A stretch of DNA of 5,572 nt from Chloroflexota bacterium. Its GTDB lineage: Bacteria; Chloroflexota; Ktedonobacteria; Ktedonobacterales; Ktedonobacteraceae. The DNA is taken from contig VBHV01000091.1 in NCBI GenBank assembly GCA_005881995.1, forward strand, positions 1-5,572. The letters run 5' to 3'. The position numbers and the translations under genes are program-made. Under the pieces are notes generated by a model. That model saw nothing but the letters and a program-made list of their open reading frames with translations, made no database searches and was not told where the DNA came from. Position 1 is the stretch's first letter. Every line of letters begins with the position of its first letter. Positions 1-5,572 of this stretch are shown here, piece by piece.

Positions 1-645
1 CTTGAGTACGTTTGGCCCCGTCACAAACATGTAGCTGGTCTGCTCCACCATAAAAATAAAGTCGGTGATGGCGGGGGAGTAGACCGCGCCACCCGCGCAG
101 GGTCCCATAATAGCGGAAATCTGTGGCACGACGCCCGATGCCAGCGTGTTGCGCAGGAAAATATCAGCGTAGGCTCCCAGGCTGACCACGCCCTCCTGGA
201 TACGCGCCCCGCCTGAGTCATTCAGCCCGATGACGGGTGCGCCATTCTTCATGGCATGGTCCATGATCTTACAGATTTTCTCGGAGTGCGCCTCGTATAG
301 CGAACCCCCGAATACCGTGAAATCCTGCGAGAAGACATACACCAGGCGACCATCGATCTGTCCATAACCAGTCACGACCCCATCACCCGGTATTCTCTGT
401 TCGTCCAGCCCAAAGTCCGTTGAGCGGTGGGTGACAAACATATCCAGTTCGTTAAATGTGCCGGGGTCTAGAAGCAAATCAAGGCGCTCGCGCGCTGTGA
501 GTTTGCCCTTTTTATGCTGCGCCTCGATACGTTTGGACCCACCGCCGAGCATAGCGGCTTCTTTCAATCGGTGTAGCTCTTCAATCTTCTCTTTGGTGCC
601 TTTCACGGCAGGAGTATCTTGCGGGGTGCGTTCGCTGGTGGTCAT
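1..645 (-). CDS. Acyl-CoA carboxylase carboxyltransferase beta subunit (propionyl/methylmalonyl-CoA type), 5' part only
   Basis: The 215 codons present form the N-terminal carboxyltransferase (crotonase-fold) half of a protein that in this family is about 510-530 residues; the rest lies left of position 1. The family moves a carboxyl group between biotin and an acyl-CoA such as propionyl-CoA in the cytoplasm, together with a biotin carboxylase/biotin carrier subunit that is not visible here. Sequence evidence: [19 protein letters not shown] (residues 46-64), [15 protein letters not shown] (86-100), [19 protein letters not shown] (106-124), [11 protein letters not shown] (143-153) and [12 protein letters not shown] (181-192). 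By family knowledge, Gly185-Gly186 form an oxyanion hole. The start at 645 is chosen because GGAGA (657-653) lies 7 bases upstream; an in-frame ATG at 663 would overlap that site. The second, substrate-selecting half is missing, so propionyl-CoA carboxylase, acetyl-CoA carboxylase, methylmalonyl-CoA carboxyltransferase and decarboxylase subunits cannot be told apart. Family certain, substrate open. Confidence 0.95.
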   Translation of the reverse strand, partial: MTTSERTPQDTPAVKGTKEKIEELHRLKEAAMLGGGSKRIEAQHKKGKLTARERLDLLLDPGTFNELDMFVTHRSTDFGLDEQRIPGDGVVTGYGQIDGRLVYVFSQDFTVFGGSLYEAHSEKICKIMDHAMKNGAPVIGLNDSGGARIQEGVVSLGAYADIFLRNTLASGVVPQISAIMGPCAGGAVYSPAITDFIFMVEQTSYMFVTGPNVLK

Positions 646-652
646 ATGTCTA

Positions 653-657
653 TCTCC
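653..657 (-). promoter_or_regulatory. Ribosome binding site of the carboxyltransferase gene
   Basis: Reading the minus strand, GGAGA is followed by 7 bases and then the ATG at 645. This favours the 645 start over the in-frame ATG at 663, which would place the site inside the coding region and lacks a comparable purine-rich site of its own. Confidence 0.7.
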
Positions 658-690
658 ATACATGAGTTTGTGAATGGGTGTATGTATGGC

Positions 691-720
691 AGTATAGCAT
701 GTAGGTTGGAGGTGTGTCTA
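691..720 (-). promoter_or_regulatory. Candidate sigma-70-type promoter of the carboxyltransferase gene
   Basis: On the minus strand TAGACA (720-715, one mismatch to TTGACA) is followed by an 18-base spacer and TATACT (696-691, one mismatch to TATAAT). TG stands one base before the -10, giving an extended -10 (TGCTATACT). Initiation would fall near 684, leaving a leader of about 40 bases before the 645 start. The site sits between the end of the phosphatase gene and this gene, so the carboxyltransferase can be transcribed on its own. Confidence 0.6.
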
Positions 721-761
721 ACCACGTTCATCTCAATTGCCCAAACAGCGCAACGAGTTTT

Positions 762-1421
762 TCATTGAATTGGGAGCAACTGCCGTAACGTTTGCCAATC
801 CAGTTCAGCGAAATGCTGAATAATCATATCCGCTCTCGATAGATCTTGCTCATCGTTAAAACCATTGCGGAAGCCAATGCAGTACATGCCAGCGTTTTTA
901 GCAGAGAGGACGCCGTTCTTTGAATCTTCTATGGCGATACAGCGGGTTGGACTGACACCAAGCTGTTTTGCGGTGAGAAGGTAGATGGCCGGTGAAGGCT
1001 TTCCTTCTCCCTCAAGTTCATCTGCGCTTACTATTGCTTGAAATGATGCGCGCAAATTGAAGCGCTCGAGCATAATGTTTATCCAGGTCCAGGGAGAAGA
1101 GGAAGCCAGCGCGACGGGGATATGATTGGCATGCAGGACTGATAGTAGTTCCGTGAAGCCCTCAATGAGAGACACTTTTTCCCCATAGATTACGTTTGCC
1201 ATTTCCTGGTAGAGTTCCAGGAACTGTTCTTTTGTTTTTTGTAGTTGATAGGTGCTGGCAAGCAGTGCGTACAGATCATGTACCCCAAGGCCGAGGATCT
1301 TATCTTGATCATTTATGTTCCAGGTGGGAATAAGTGATTGTAAAAAATATCCCTCGGTAGTTTTCCAGTGGATTTCACTATCGACGATGACGCCGTCCAT
1401 GTCAAAAATGACTGCATCCAT
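762..1421 (-). CDS. HAD-superfamily phosphatase, beta-phosphoglucomutase/HxpB-like
   Basis: A complete 219-residue cytoplasmic enzyme of the usual length for HAD subfamily IA with a small helical cap. All four catalytic motifs are visible: motif I DMDGV with nucleophile Asp7 and acid/base Asp9, followed by DSE (14-16); motif II around ALASSS (104-109); motif III Lys141 in GKPSPAIYL; and motif IV EDSKNG with Glu165-Asp166 for magnesium. The cap spans about residues 16-84. Relatives such as E. coli HxpB (YniC) dephosphorylate sugar phosphates, while beta-phosphoglucomutase isomerises glucose phosphates. The pattern favours a broad small-molecule phosphatase, but the substrate cannot be read from sequence. 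GAGG (1435-1432) lies 10 bases before the ATG. The gene is divergent from the GMC oxidoreductase, and its stop is 116 bases upstream of the carboxyltransferase on the same strand. No hairpin with a T-run separates those two, so read-through is possible. Confidence 0.93.
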   Translation of the reverse strand: MDAVIFDMDGVIVDSEIHWKTTEGYFLQSLIPTWNINDQDKILGLGVHDLYALLASTYQLQKTKEQFLELYQEMANVIYGEKVSLIEGFTELLSVLHANHIPVALASSSPWTWINIMLERFNLRASFQAIVSADELEGEGKPSPAIYLLTAKQLGVSPTRCIAIEDSKNGVLSAKNAGMYCIGFRNGFNDEQDLSRADMIIQHFAELDWQTLRQLLPIQ

Positions 1422-1486
1422 GTAAAAGAAACCTCGCTATTACTCTAAAGATGACTGACGAACAGAAGATGAGCTAATGATGGATG

Positions 1487-1495
1487 TGCTATACT
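1487..1495 (+). promoter_or_regulatory. Candidate extended -10 promoter of the GMC oxidoreductase gene
   Basis: TGCTATACT is an extended -10 element (TG, one base, then TATACT at 1490-1495). No good -35 box lies 16-18 bases upstream, which is tolerated by extended -10 promoters. Initiation near 1502 would give a leader of about 45 bases before the ATG at 1547. TGCTATACTGC here is identical to the core of the carboxyltransferase promoter (minus strand, 699-689). Confidence 0.5.
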
Positions 1496-1501
1496 GCTTG
1501 T

Positions 1502-1507
1502 ATTATA
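1502..1507 (-). promoter_or_regulatory. Possible -10 box for the phosphatase gene
   Basis: The minus strand reads a perfect TATAAT here, but no recognisable -35 box lies 16-18 bases upstream. The resulting leader to the start at 1421 would be about 75 bases. The box may be chance in an AT-rich patch. Confidence 0.3.
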
Positions 1508-1534
1508 TTCCCATTAACGACTGTTCGCTCCACC

Positions 1535-1540
1535 AGGGGG
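1535..1540 (+). promoter_or_regulatory. Ribosome binding site that fixes the GMC oxidoreductase start
   Basis: AGGGGG is followed by 6 bases and ATG at 1547. The open frame also extends to an earlier ATG at 1484, but that start would place the candidate -10 box (1490-1495) inside the coding region and would add 21 residues unlike the family. The 1547 start is therefore preferred. Confidence 0.75.
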
Positions 1541-1546
1541 ACTATC

Positions 1547-3595
1547 ATGACCATTACATCCAAACCTGAAACCTCTGTCGAGAATCGTGTCGCTGGCTGG
1601 CTCACACCTGAAGAGTTCAGTATTTTAGAAGCCGTCTGTGATACTTTTTTTCCCTCACTTGAACCTCCTGAAGGAAGTTCTGAAGAGTTAGCAGCCTACT
1701 ACTGCCGCAGCGCGCGCAACCTGAATGTTGCTCATCTTATAGCCGAAACCCTGGCATTTGAAAATGAGGATGAACAGAAGAAGTTTCACACGTTGTTAAG
1801 CTTGCTAGATAGTCCGCTTGGAGGACTGGTGCTGATTGGCAGCCCGCGCAAATTCAAGTCGCTTCCGCAAGATAAACGCGAGAAGTACCTGACGGCGATG
1901 GCAAATAGCCCGATGGGACAATTGCGGCAGGGCTATCAAGCGATCAAACGTCTCGCGGGTTTTGTTTATTATGCTGCCCCTGATGCTACAGGCGTCAATC
2001 CAAACTGGGAAGCGATGGACTATACGCCACCCTCGCCCCCGCCAGCAGACGCGCCGCAGCCTATCCAACCACTAAAGATCACTGAAGATACTACGCTGGA
2101 GGCGGATGTAGTGGTGATCGGTTCGGGCGCGGGCGGCGGTTTGGCCGCGGGTGAACTGGCGATGGCCGGGAAAAGCGTGGTCGTGCTGGAAAAGGGCGGT
2201 TATAACAACGAAGCAAACTTTACCTTGCAAGAGGCGCAGGCTACCCCCGAACTCTATTTGAAACGCGGCACACTCACTACGAAAGACCTGGGTGTAGTAG
2301 TGCTGGCAGGCAGCACACTCGGCGGTGGTACGACTATAAATTGGATGACTTCTTTCCGCACTCCTGCGGAAATCCTGGAAGAATGGGCGCGCGACTCCGG
2401 CATAGACGATCTGACGGGCGCGAGTTTACAGGCCAGTTTTGAGGCAGTCGAGCAGCGCATCAGCGTAGCCAGCGTGGCTTCAAACAACAAGCAGAATCAA
2501 CTGCTGTACGATGCCTGTGAGTCGCTCGGCTATCACGCCGGTGTTCTGCCCAACAACTCTATCGGTTGCGAGCAGCGCTGCGGAAGTTGTGGCTTTGGCT
2601 GCCGTTATGGATGCAAGCAATCGACGATGAAGACCTATTTGCAGAATGCTTATGCTCGTGGAGCACGCATTGTAGTGCGTTGCAGCGCTGAGAAGGTACT
2701 CATAGAAAACGGCAAAGCAGTCGGCGTCATAGCCACTGCCACTAATACAGAAACGGGTAAGACCTTTAGCGTTACTGTGCACGCGAAAGCGGTAATTGTC
2801 GCGGCAGGCTCAATTCACTCACCGGTCATATTGCTGCGTTCGGGATTGGAGAATCCCCACATTGGGCGTCACCTGAAATTGCATCCAACTACCACTGTCG
2901 CTGGTATCTATCCTGAAAAGGTCTATAGCTGGCGAGGTGTGATGCAGTCGGCCTATTCGAACGAGTTTGGCTATCTCGATGGTAACTATGGCTACAAATT
3001 AGAAGTACCACCTGCCCATCCCGGTTTGATCGGCATGGCTACTCCCTGGTTCTCACCGCGCGATTACCGTGACCAGGTGCTGCAAACGGCCAATATTGCC
3101 ACATTTATCATCCTGACCCGCGACAAGGGCGAAGGCAGCGTCACACTTGATCGGTTCGGCGAACCTGTGATTGATTATGTGGTTTCCGTCTATGACAGGC
3201 GCCACCTCAAACACGGTTTGCGCACAGCGGCGCGTCTCCATTTCGCCGCCGGAGCCAATGCCGTTGTCACCCTGCAAAATAAACGCACGCGCCTGGATCG
3301 ACCAGCAGGTGGCGAGGTAAGCGAGCAGCAGTATCGCGAATTTGATCGAATGATCGAGCGACACGGCATGAACCCCAACCGCATCATGATGTTCACCGCC
3401 CACCAGATGGGTACCTGCCGCATGGGGGCCGATCCCAAAAACGCGGTAGTGGATGGCAATCACGAAGTGTATGGGGTGAAAGGGCTGTTTGTCTGTGATG
3501 GCAGCGTTTTCCCTGGGTCGTCGGGGGTGAATCCGATGTTGTCGATAATGGGATTGGCGCACCGGGCTAGCCAGTATATTAAGACGACTGTATAA
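1547..3595 (+). CDS. FAD-dependent GMC oxidoreductase, long-chain fatty alcohol oxidase-like, with N-terminal gluconate-dehydrogenase-subunit-3-like region
   Basis: A complete 682-residue flavoprotein, expected to oxidise an alcohol to an aldehyde or ketone using FAD. Residues about 17-150 (from WLTPEEFSILEAVCDTFFPS through SPLGGLVLIGSPRKFKSLP and DKREKYL) resemble the N-terminal region of plant and yeast long-chain alcohol oxidases and the small gluconate 2-dehydrogenase subunit 3 family. The FAD domain follows: dinucleotide motif GSGAGG (192-197), ribose-binding Glu215 in VVLEKGG, and a GMC signature at AGSTLGGGTTIN (254-265). A cysteine cluster spans 341-356. The C-terminal domain contains HQMGTCRMG with catalytic His619, and GSSGVNPM with Asn662, the usual GMC His/Asn pair. 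Overall length matches fatty alcohol oxidases rather than the shorter glucose or choline enzymes. No signal peptide and no clear membrane helix are seen, so it is cytoplasmic or peripheral. Fatty alcohol is the best-supported substrate, but a sterol or other lipid alcohol is possible, and it may be a dehydrogenase instead of an oxidase. Confidence 0.93.
   Translation: MTITSKPETSVENRVAGWLTPEEFSILEAVCDTFFPSLEPPEGSSEELAAYYCRSARNLNVAHLIAETLAFENEDEQKKFHTLLSLLDSPLGGLVLIGSPRKFKSLPQDKREKYLTAMANSPMGQLRQGYQAIKRLAGFVYYAAPDATGVNPNWEAMDYTPPSPPPADAPQPIQPLKITEDTTLEADVVVIGSGAGGGLAAGELAMAGKSVVVLEKGGYNNEANFTLQEAQATPELYLKRGTLTTKDLGVVVLAGSTLGGGTTINWMTSFRTPAEILEEWARDSGIDDLTGASLQASFEAVEQRISVASVASNNKQNQLLYDACESLGYHAGVLPNNSIGCEQRCGSCGFGCRYGCKQSTMKTYLQNAYARGARIVVRCSAEKVLIENGKAVGVIATATNTETGKTFSVTVHAKAVIVAAGSIHSPVILLRSGLENPHIGRHLKLHPTTTVAGIYPEKVYSWRGVMQSAYSNEFGYLDGNYGYKLEVPPAHPGLIGMATPWFSPRDYRDQVLQTANIATFIILTRDKGEGSVTLDRFGEPVIDYVVSVYDRRHLKHGLRTAARLHFAAGANAVVTLQNKRTRLDRPAGGEVSEQQYREFDRMIERHGMNPNRIMMFTAHQMGTCRMGADPKNAVVDGNHEVYGVKGLFVCDGSVFPGSSGVNPMLSIMGLAHRASQYIKTTV
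2567..2614 (+). other. Five-cysteine cluster within the GMC oxidoreductase
   Basis: Cys341, Cys345, Cys348, Cys352 and Cys356 form the pattern C-x3-C-x2-C-x3-C-x3-C, interspersed with glycines and followed by KQST. Cysteine-rich segments at a comparable place occur in bacterial relatives, and the FAD glucose dehydrogenase catalytic subunit of Burkholderia cepacia carries a 3Fe-4S cluster in such a segment. Whether this copy binds metal is not shown by the sequence. Confidence 0.6.
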
Positions 3596-3638
3596 CGGCC
3601 ATTATCTTGAGCAACTTATAAAGAAAATAGAGTAAAGC

Positions 3639-3665
3639 ACTGTCTCACCTGTAGAAATCGACAGT
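3639..3665. repeat. Inverted repeat ACTGTC / GACAGT
   Basis: ACTGTC (3639-3644) and GACAGT (3660-3665) are perfect complements separated by 15 bases. A third element, ACTGTC at 3695-3700, could pair with the same GACAGT. The stem is only 6 base pairs, and T-rich sequence begins 12 bases later (3678-3682), so it is a poor terminator by itself. Confidence 0.4.
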
Positions 3666-3681
3666 CCCCTCCCCTCATTTT

Positions 3682-3713
3682 TACCTGCTAAAAAACTGTC
3701 CAGAAGGCAGGTA
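3682..3713. repeat. Inverted repeat TACCTGC / GCAGGTA
   Basis: TACCTGC (3682-3688) and GCAGGTA (3707-3713) are perfect 7-base complements around an 18-base loop that contains a run of six A (3690-3695). It could be a weak transcript hairpin downstream of the GMC gene or a protein-binding site; on the minus strand the A-run becomes a T-run but lies inside the loop, so it is not a standard terminator in either direction. Confidence 0.45.
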
Positions 3714-3817
3714 CGCTATCCTCATCTTGTGCGTTATACTCATCACCGTCGAACTGTTTATTTCACGCGGGGTCATTGTGCTCCCATCCATGTCATGGGC
3801 ATAAAACAAGACATAGG

Positions 3818-3861
3818 TTGTCAGTATTTTTTGAGTATACTCTACTTATCCCGTCTATAGT
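3818..3861 (+). promoter_or_regulatory. Candidate promoter region of the ABC exporter gene, with palindrome GAGTATACTC
   Basis: Two overlapping promoter readings are possible: TTGTCA (3818-3823), 17 bases, TCTACT (3841-3846); or TTGAGT (3831-3836), 19 bases, TATAGT (3856-3861). Both end 40-55 bases before the start at 3901. The perfect 10-base palindrome GAGTATACTC (3833-3842) lies in the spacer of the first reading, where a repressor dimer could bind. Another TATACT occurs at 3735-3740 without a -35 box. Confidence 0.4.
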
Positions 3862-3900
3862 AGTAGTGCTTTCGTTTAAAGACTGGAACCATCTTTTACT

Positions 3901-5572
3901 ATGACACAATCAAACGCATCTACGAAAACGACTACGAACAAAAAACCACAGGAGAAAGAGGAAGAGCAGTTCAAGATACGGCATGTCTTCGCGGCCTTTG
4001 CCAGTTTGCCGCGCGTGCTGGGCCTGGTCTGGTCTACTGATAAACCCCTGACGCTCGGCATGGGGCTTTTGAGCGTGGTGCGCGGCTTCATCCCAGCCAT
4101 CAGCGTGTATATCACTAAGGAGGTCATTGATAGCGTGGTCAATGCTATCAGAACCACTCCCCATGTGACAACGATGGTCTGGGTGTTTGTTGGCCTGCAA
4201 CTCGTGGTCAACCTGTTGAGTCAGCTGTTCAGCACGCTCAGCAACATTGTGCAGCAGCTTTTACAGGAAAAGGTCTCCAATCGTGTGCAACTGCTGGTTC
4301 TGGAGAAGGCCAACACGCTCGACCTATCTTTTTTTGAGGACGCGGAGTTTTATGATAAGCTGCGCCGCGCCTCGGAGGAAGCGACTTACAAGCCTGTGCA
4401 GATGATCTCGCAGACGTTTGACCTGCTGCGCACATTCATCACCCTGTTCTCCATGTTGCTGTTGCTGCTGCAACTGGCATGGTGGCTAGCTTTAGTGGCG
4501 ATTATTGTGCCTATCCCCTCGTTCATAGCAAACTCCCGTTATGGCTGGATCGGCTATATGCGTATGCGCCGCGAGTCCCCGGAGCGCCGCATGCTGCTTT
4601 ACCTGAATCGCCTGATGACCACCGATGATTACAACAAGGAAATCAAGCTGTTTAACCTGGGGAACTACTTCATCGAGCGTTTCCACCGCCTGTCGGACAA
4701 ATTTTTCGAGGAAAGCAAACGGATTGTGGCGCGTCGTTACCTCACCAACTTCATGTGGACGGGTTTCTCACTTATTACTAACTCCGCCATTTACGTTTAT
4801 GTAGCCTTGCAGGCCGTCTTTGATCCAAGACGTGTCACATTGGGCAGTTTAACGTTATATACGCAGGCTGTTATGCAGGTCGGCCAGAATTTTCAGGGAG
4901 TGCTGGATGGTATCTCCAACACCTACGAAAACAACCTGTTCGTCAATACGCTTTTTGAATTTCTCGAATATAAGCCGGTGATTGTTTCGCCTGCGAAGGC
5001 GCAGCCCGTAACGTCTTCGAACGAAATCAAAGGTCTGGAGATAGAGTTTCGCAATGTGACCTTTACCTACCCCGGCAAAGACCCGGAAACAGAAGCTACC
5101 TTGAAAAACGTGAGTTTTACGCTCCGGCCTGGCGAAGCTATCGCGCTGGTTGGCCGCAATGGAGCGGGAAAAACAACGATGGTCAAACTGTTGACGCGTC
5201 TCTATGATCCAGATGAAGGCCAGATTCTGATAGGTGGACGTGATATCAAAGAATATGACCTCAAGGCCTTGCGCGAGGAGATCGGCGTCATTTTCCAGGA
5301 TTATGTCCGCTATTATCTAAGCGCGCGTGAGAACATTGGCGCGGGCAGCATCGACCAGGTTGAGAATATGAATCTCATCAATAGCGCGGCCCAGAAAAGC
5401 GGGGCTCATTCAGTGGTTGGTGAATTAGCCGATGGCTACGATACCTTGTTGGGTCGCTGGTGGAACACCGGCACGCAGTTGAGCGGCGGCCAGTGGCAGA
5501 AAATAGCGCTTGCGCGTGCCTTCATGCGCGATGCGCGCATTCTCATCCTGGATGAACCGACCAGTTCGCTGG
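3901..5572 (+). CDS. ABC exporter, fused membrane and ATPase domains, lantibiotic-exporter (NisT/SpaT)-like; 3' end cut
   Basis: 557 codons are present; about 40-60 more are expected, including the D-loop and H-loop. The protein is an inner-membrane half-transporter that should work as a homodimer or heterodimer. A charged Lys/Glu-rich N-terminus (9-25) precedes six likely membrane helices (about 50-71, 91-110, 176-192, 194-210, 284-307, 314-336). The stretch FFEDAEFYDKLRRA (144-157) and EIKLF (247-251) are typical of this branch. The ATPase domain starts near 381 with A-loop Tyr390, Walker A GRNGAGKTT (418-426, Lys424), Q-loop Gln466, signature LSGGQ (527-531), and Walker B ILILDE (547-552) with catalytic Glu552. 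The run SGGQWQKIALARA resembles lantibiotic exporters. No C39 peptidase domain is present, so it would not trim a leader itself. ATG 3901 is the only sensible start because TAA at 3877 closes the frame; no clear ribosome binding site precedes it. Cargo is unknown; peptide, lipid or drug are all possible. Confidence 0.93.
   Translation, partial: MTQSNASTKTTTNKKPQEKEEEQFKIRHVFAAFASLPRVLGLVWSTDKPLTLGMGLLSVVRGFIPAISVYITKEVIDSVVNAIRTTPHVTTMVWVFVGLQLVVNLLSQLFSTLSNIVQQLLQEKVSNRVQLLVLEKANTLDLSFFEDAEFYDKLRRASEEATYKPVQMISQTFDLLRTFITLFSMLLLLLQLAWWLALVAIIVPIPSFIANSRYGWIGYMRMRRESPERRMLLYLNRLMTTDDYNKEIKLFNLGNYFIERFHRLSDKFFEESKRIVARRYLTNFMWTGFSLITNSAIYVYVALQAVFDPRRVTLGSLTLYTQAVMQVGQNFQGVLDGISNTYENNLFVNTLFEFLEYKPVIVSPAKAQPVTSSNEIKGLEIEFRNVTFTYPGKDPETEATLKNVSFTLRPGEAIALVGRNGAGKTTMVKLLTRLYDPDEGQILIGGRDIKEYDLKALREEIGVIFQDYVRYYLSARENIGAGSIDQVENMNLINSAAQKSGAHSVVGELADGYDTLLGRWWNTGTQLSGGQWQKIALARAFMRDARILILDEPTSSL

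Larger units (their letters stand above)
1422..1546. promoter_or_regulatory. Divergent intergenic promoter region between phosphatase and GMC oxidoreductase
   Basis: This 125-base gap must hold the promoters of both divergent genes. Candidate -10 boxes on the two strands lie within about 20 bases of each other (1490-1495 plus, 1507-1502 minus), so the two transcription units could interfere or share control. I saw no long inverted repeat that would mark an operator. Confidence 0.6.
3596..3900. other. 305-base intergenic region without a gene
   Basis: No convincing coding frame on either strand. It holds several short inverted repeats (3639-3665 and 3682-3713), a pyrimidine-rich stretch (3665-3682), a 10-base palindrome (3833-3842), and several TATACT or TATAGT boxes that could serve the ABC exporter gene. 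No classical GC-rich hairpin with an adjoining T-run follows the GMC gene stop, so the terminator of that gene is not identified. Confidence 0.6.

Noticed and set aside
431..673. 80-codon open frame on the plus strand across the start of the carboxyltransferase gene
   Set aside because: The opposite strand encodes clear carboxyltransferase motifs here; the Ser/Arg-rich product has no family features.
1484..1546. Upstream in-frame ATG that would lengthen the GMC oxidoreductase by 21 residues
   Set aside because: It overlaps the candidate -10 box, and a strong AGGGGG site precedes the ATG at 1547.
3053..3562. 169-codon open frame on the minus strand inside the GMC gene
   Set aside because: It lies wholly within a well-supported gene, and its His/Arg-rich translation resembles no family I know; typical antisense shadow.
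3783..3822. Small hairpins CCCAT/ATGGG (3783-3799) and GACA/TGTC (3810-3822), the latter before a T-run, as a terminator
   Set aside because: Stems of 4-5 base pairs are too weak, and the T-run is offset from the stem.
3876..4211. Overlapping minus-strand open frames at the start of the exporter gene
   Set aside because: They are antisense to the exporter N-terminus and first membrane helices, and lack recognisable domains.
4450..4476. CTG/TTG-rich tract resembling a simple repeat
   Set aside because: It encodes the leucine-rich third membrane helix of the exporter and is explained by codon use.

Overview
The window reads as ordinary bacterial chromosome of roughly even base composition. 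It holds four protein genes, two of them cut by the window edges. No RNA gene, CRISPR array, insertion sequence or phage gene was seen. The acyl-CoA carboxylase, the fatty-alcohol-oxidase-type GMC flavoprotein and the lantibiotic-type ABC exporter, with roomy intergenic gaps and TATACT-type -10 boxes, would suit a soil Chloroflexota member such as a Ktedonobacteria species. That placement is an impression from protein style, not a measured result.

Layout, left to right. Positions 645 to 1 (minus strand) carry the first 215 codons of an acyl-CoA carboxylase carboxyltransferase beta subunit of the propionyl/methylmalonyl-CoA type; its C-terminal half lies beyond position 1. Positions 1421 to 762 (minus) encode a complete 219-residue HAD-superfamily phosphatase of the beta-phosphoglucomutase/HxpB type. 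A 125-base divergent gap separates it from a complete 682-residue FAD-dependent GMC oxidoreductase at 1547-3595 (plus), which resembles long-chain fatty alcohol oxidases. After a 305-base gap with several small inverted repeats and candidate promoters, an ABC exporter with fused membrane and ATPase domains starts at 3901 (plus). It runs off the right edge just after Walker B.

The genes do not form one obvious pathway. A loose lipid theme is possible: the GMC enzyme could oxidise fatty alcohols, and the carboxyltransferase works on short acyl-CoAs. The HAD phosphatase and the exporter do not clearly belong to that theme. Each of the two minus-strand genes and each of the two plus-strand genes can be given its own candidate promoter, and two of those promoters share the 11-base core TGCTATACTGC.

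The most notable points are three. The GMC protein appears to fuse a gluconate-dehydrogenase-subunit-3-like N-terminal region to a catalytic part that carries a five-cysteine cluster. The exporter is of the lantibiotic-exporter type, with its natural partner genes expected just outside the window. The same -10 core recurs upstream of unrelated genes. Nothing here is convincing as a wholly new system.
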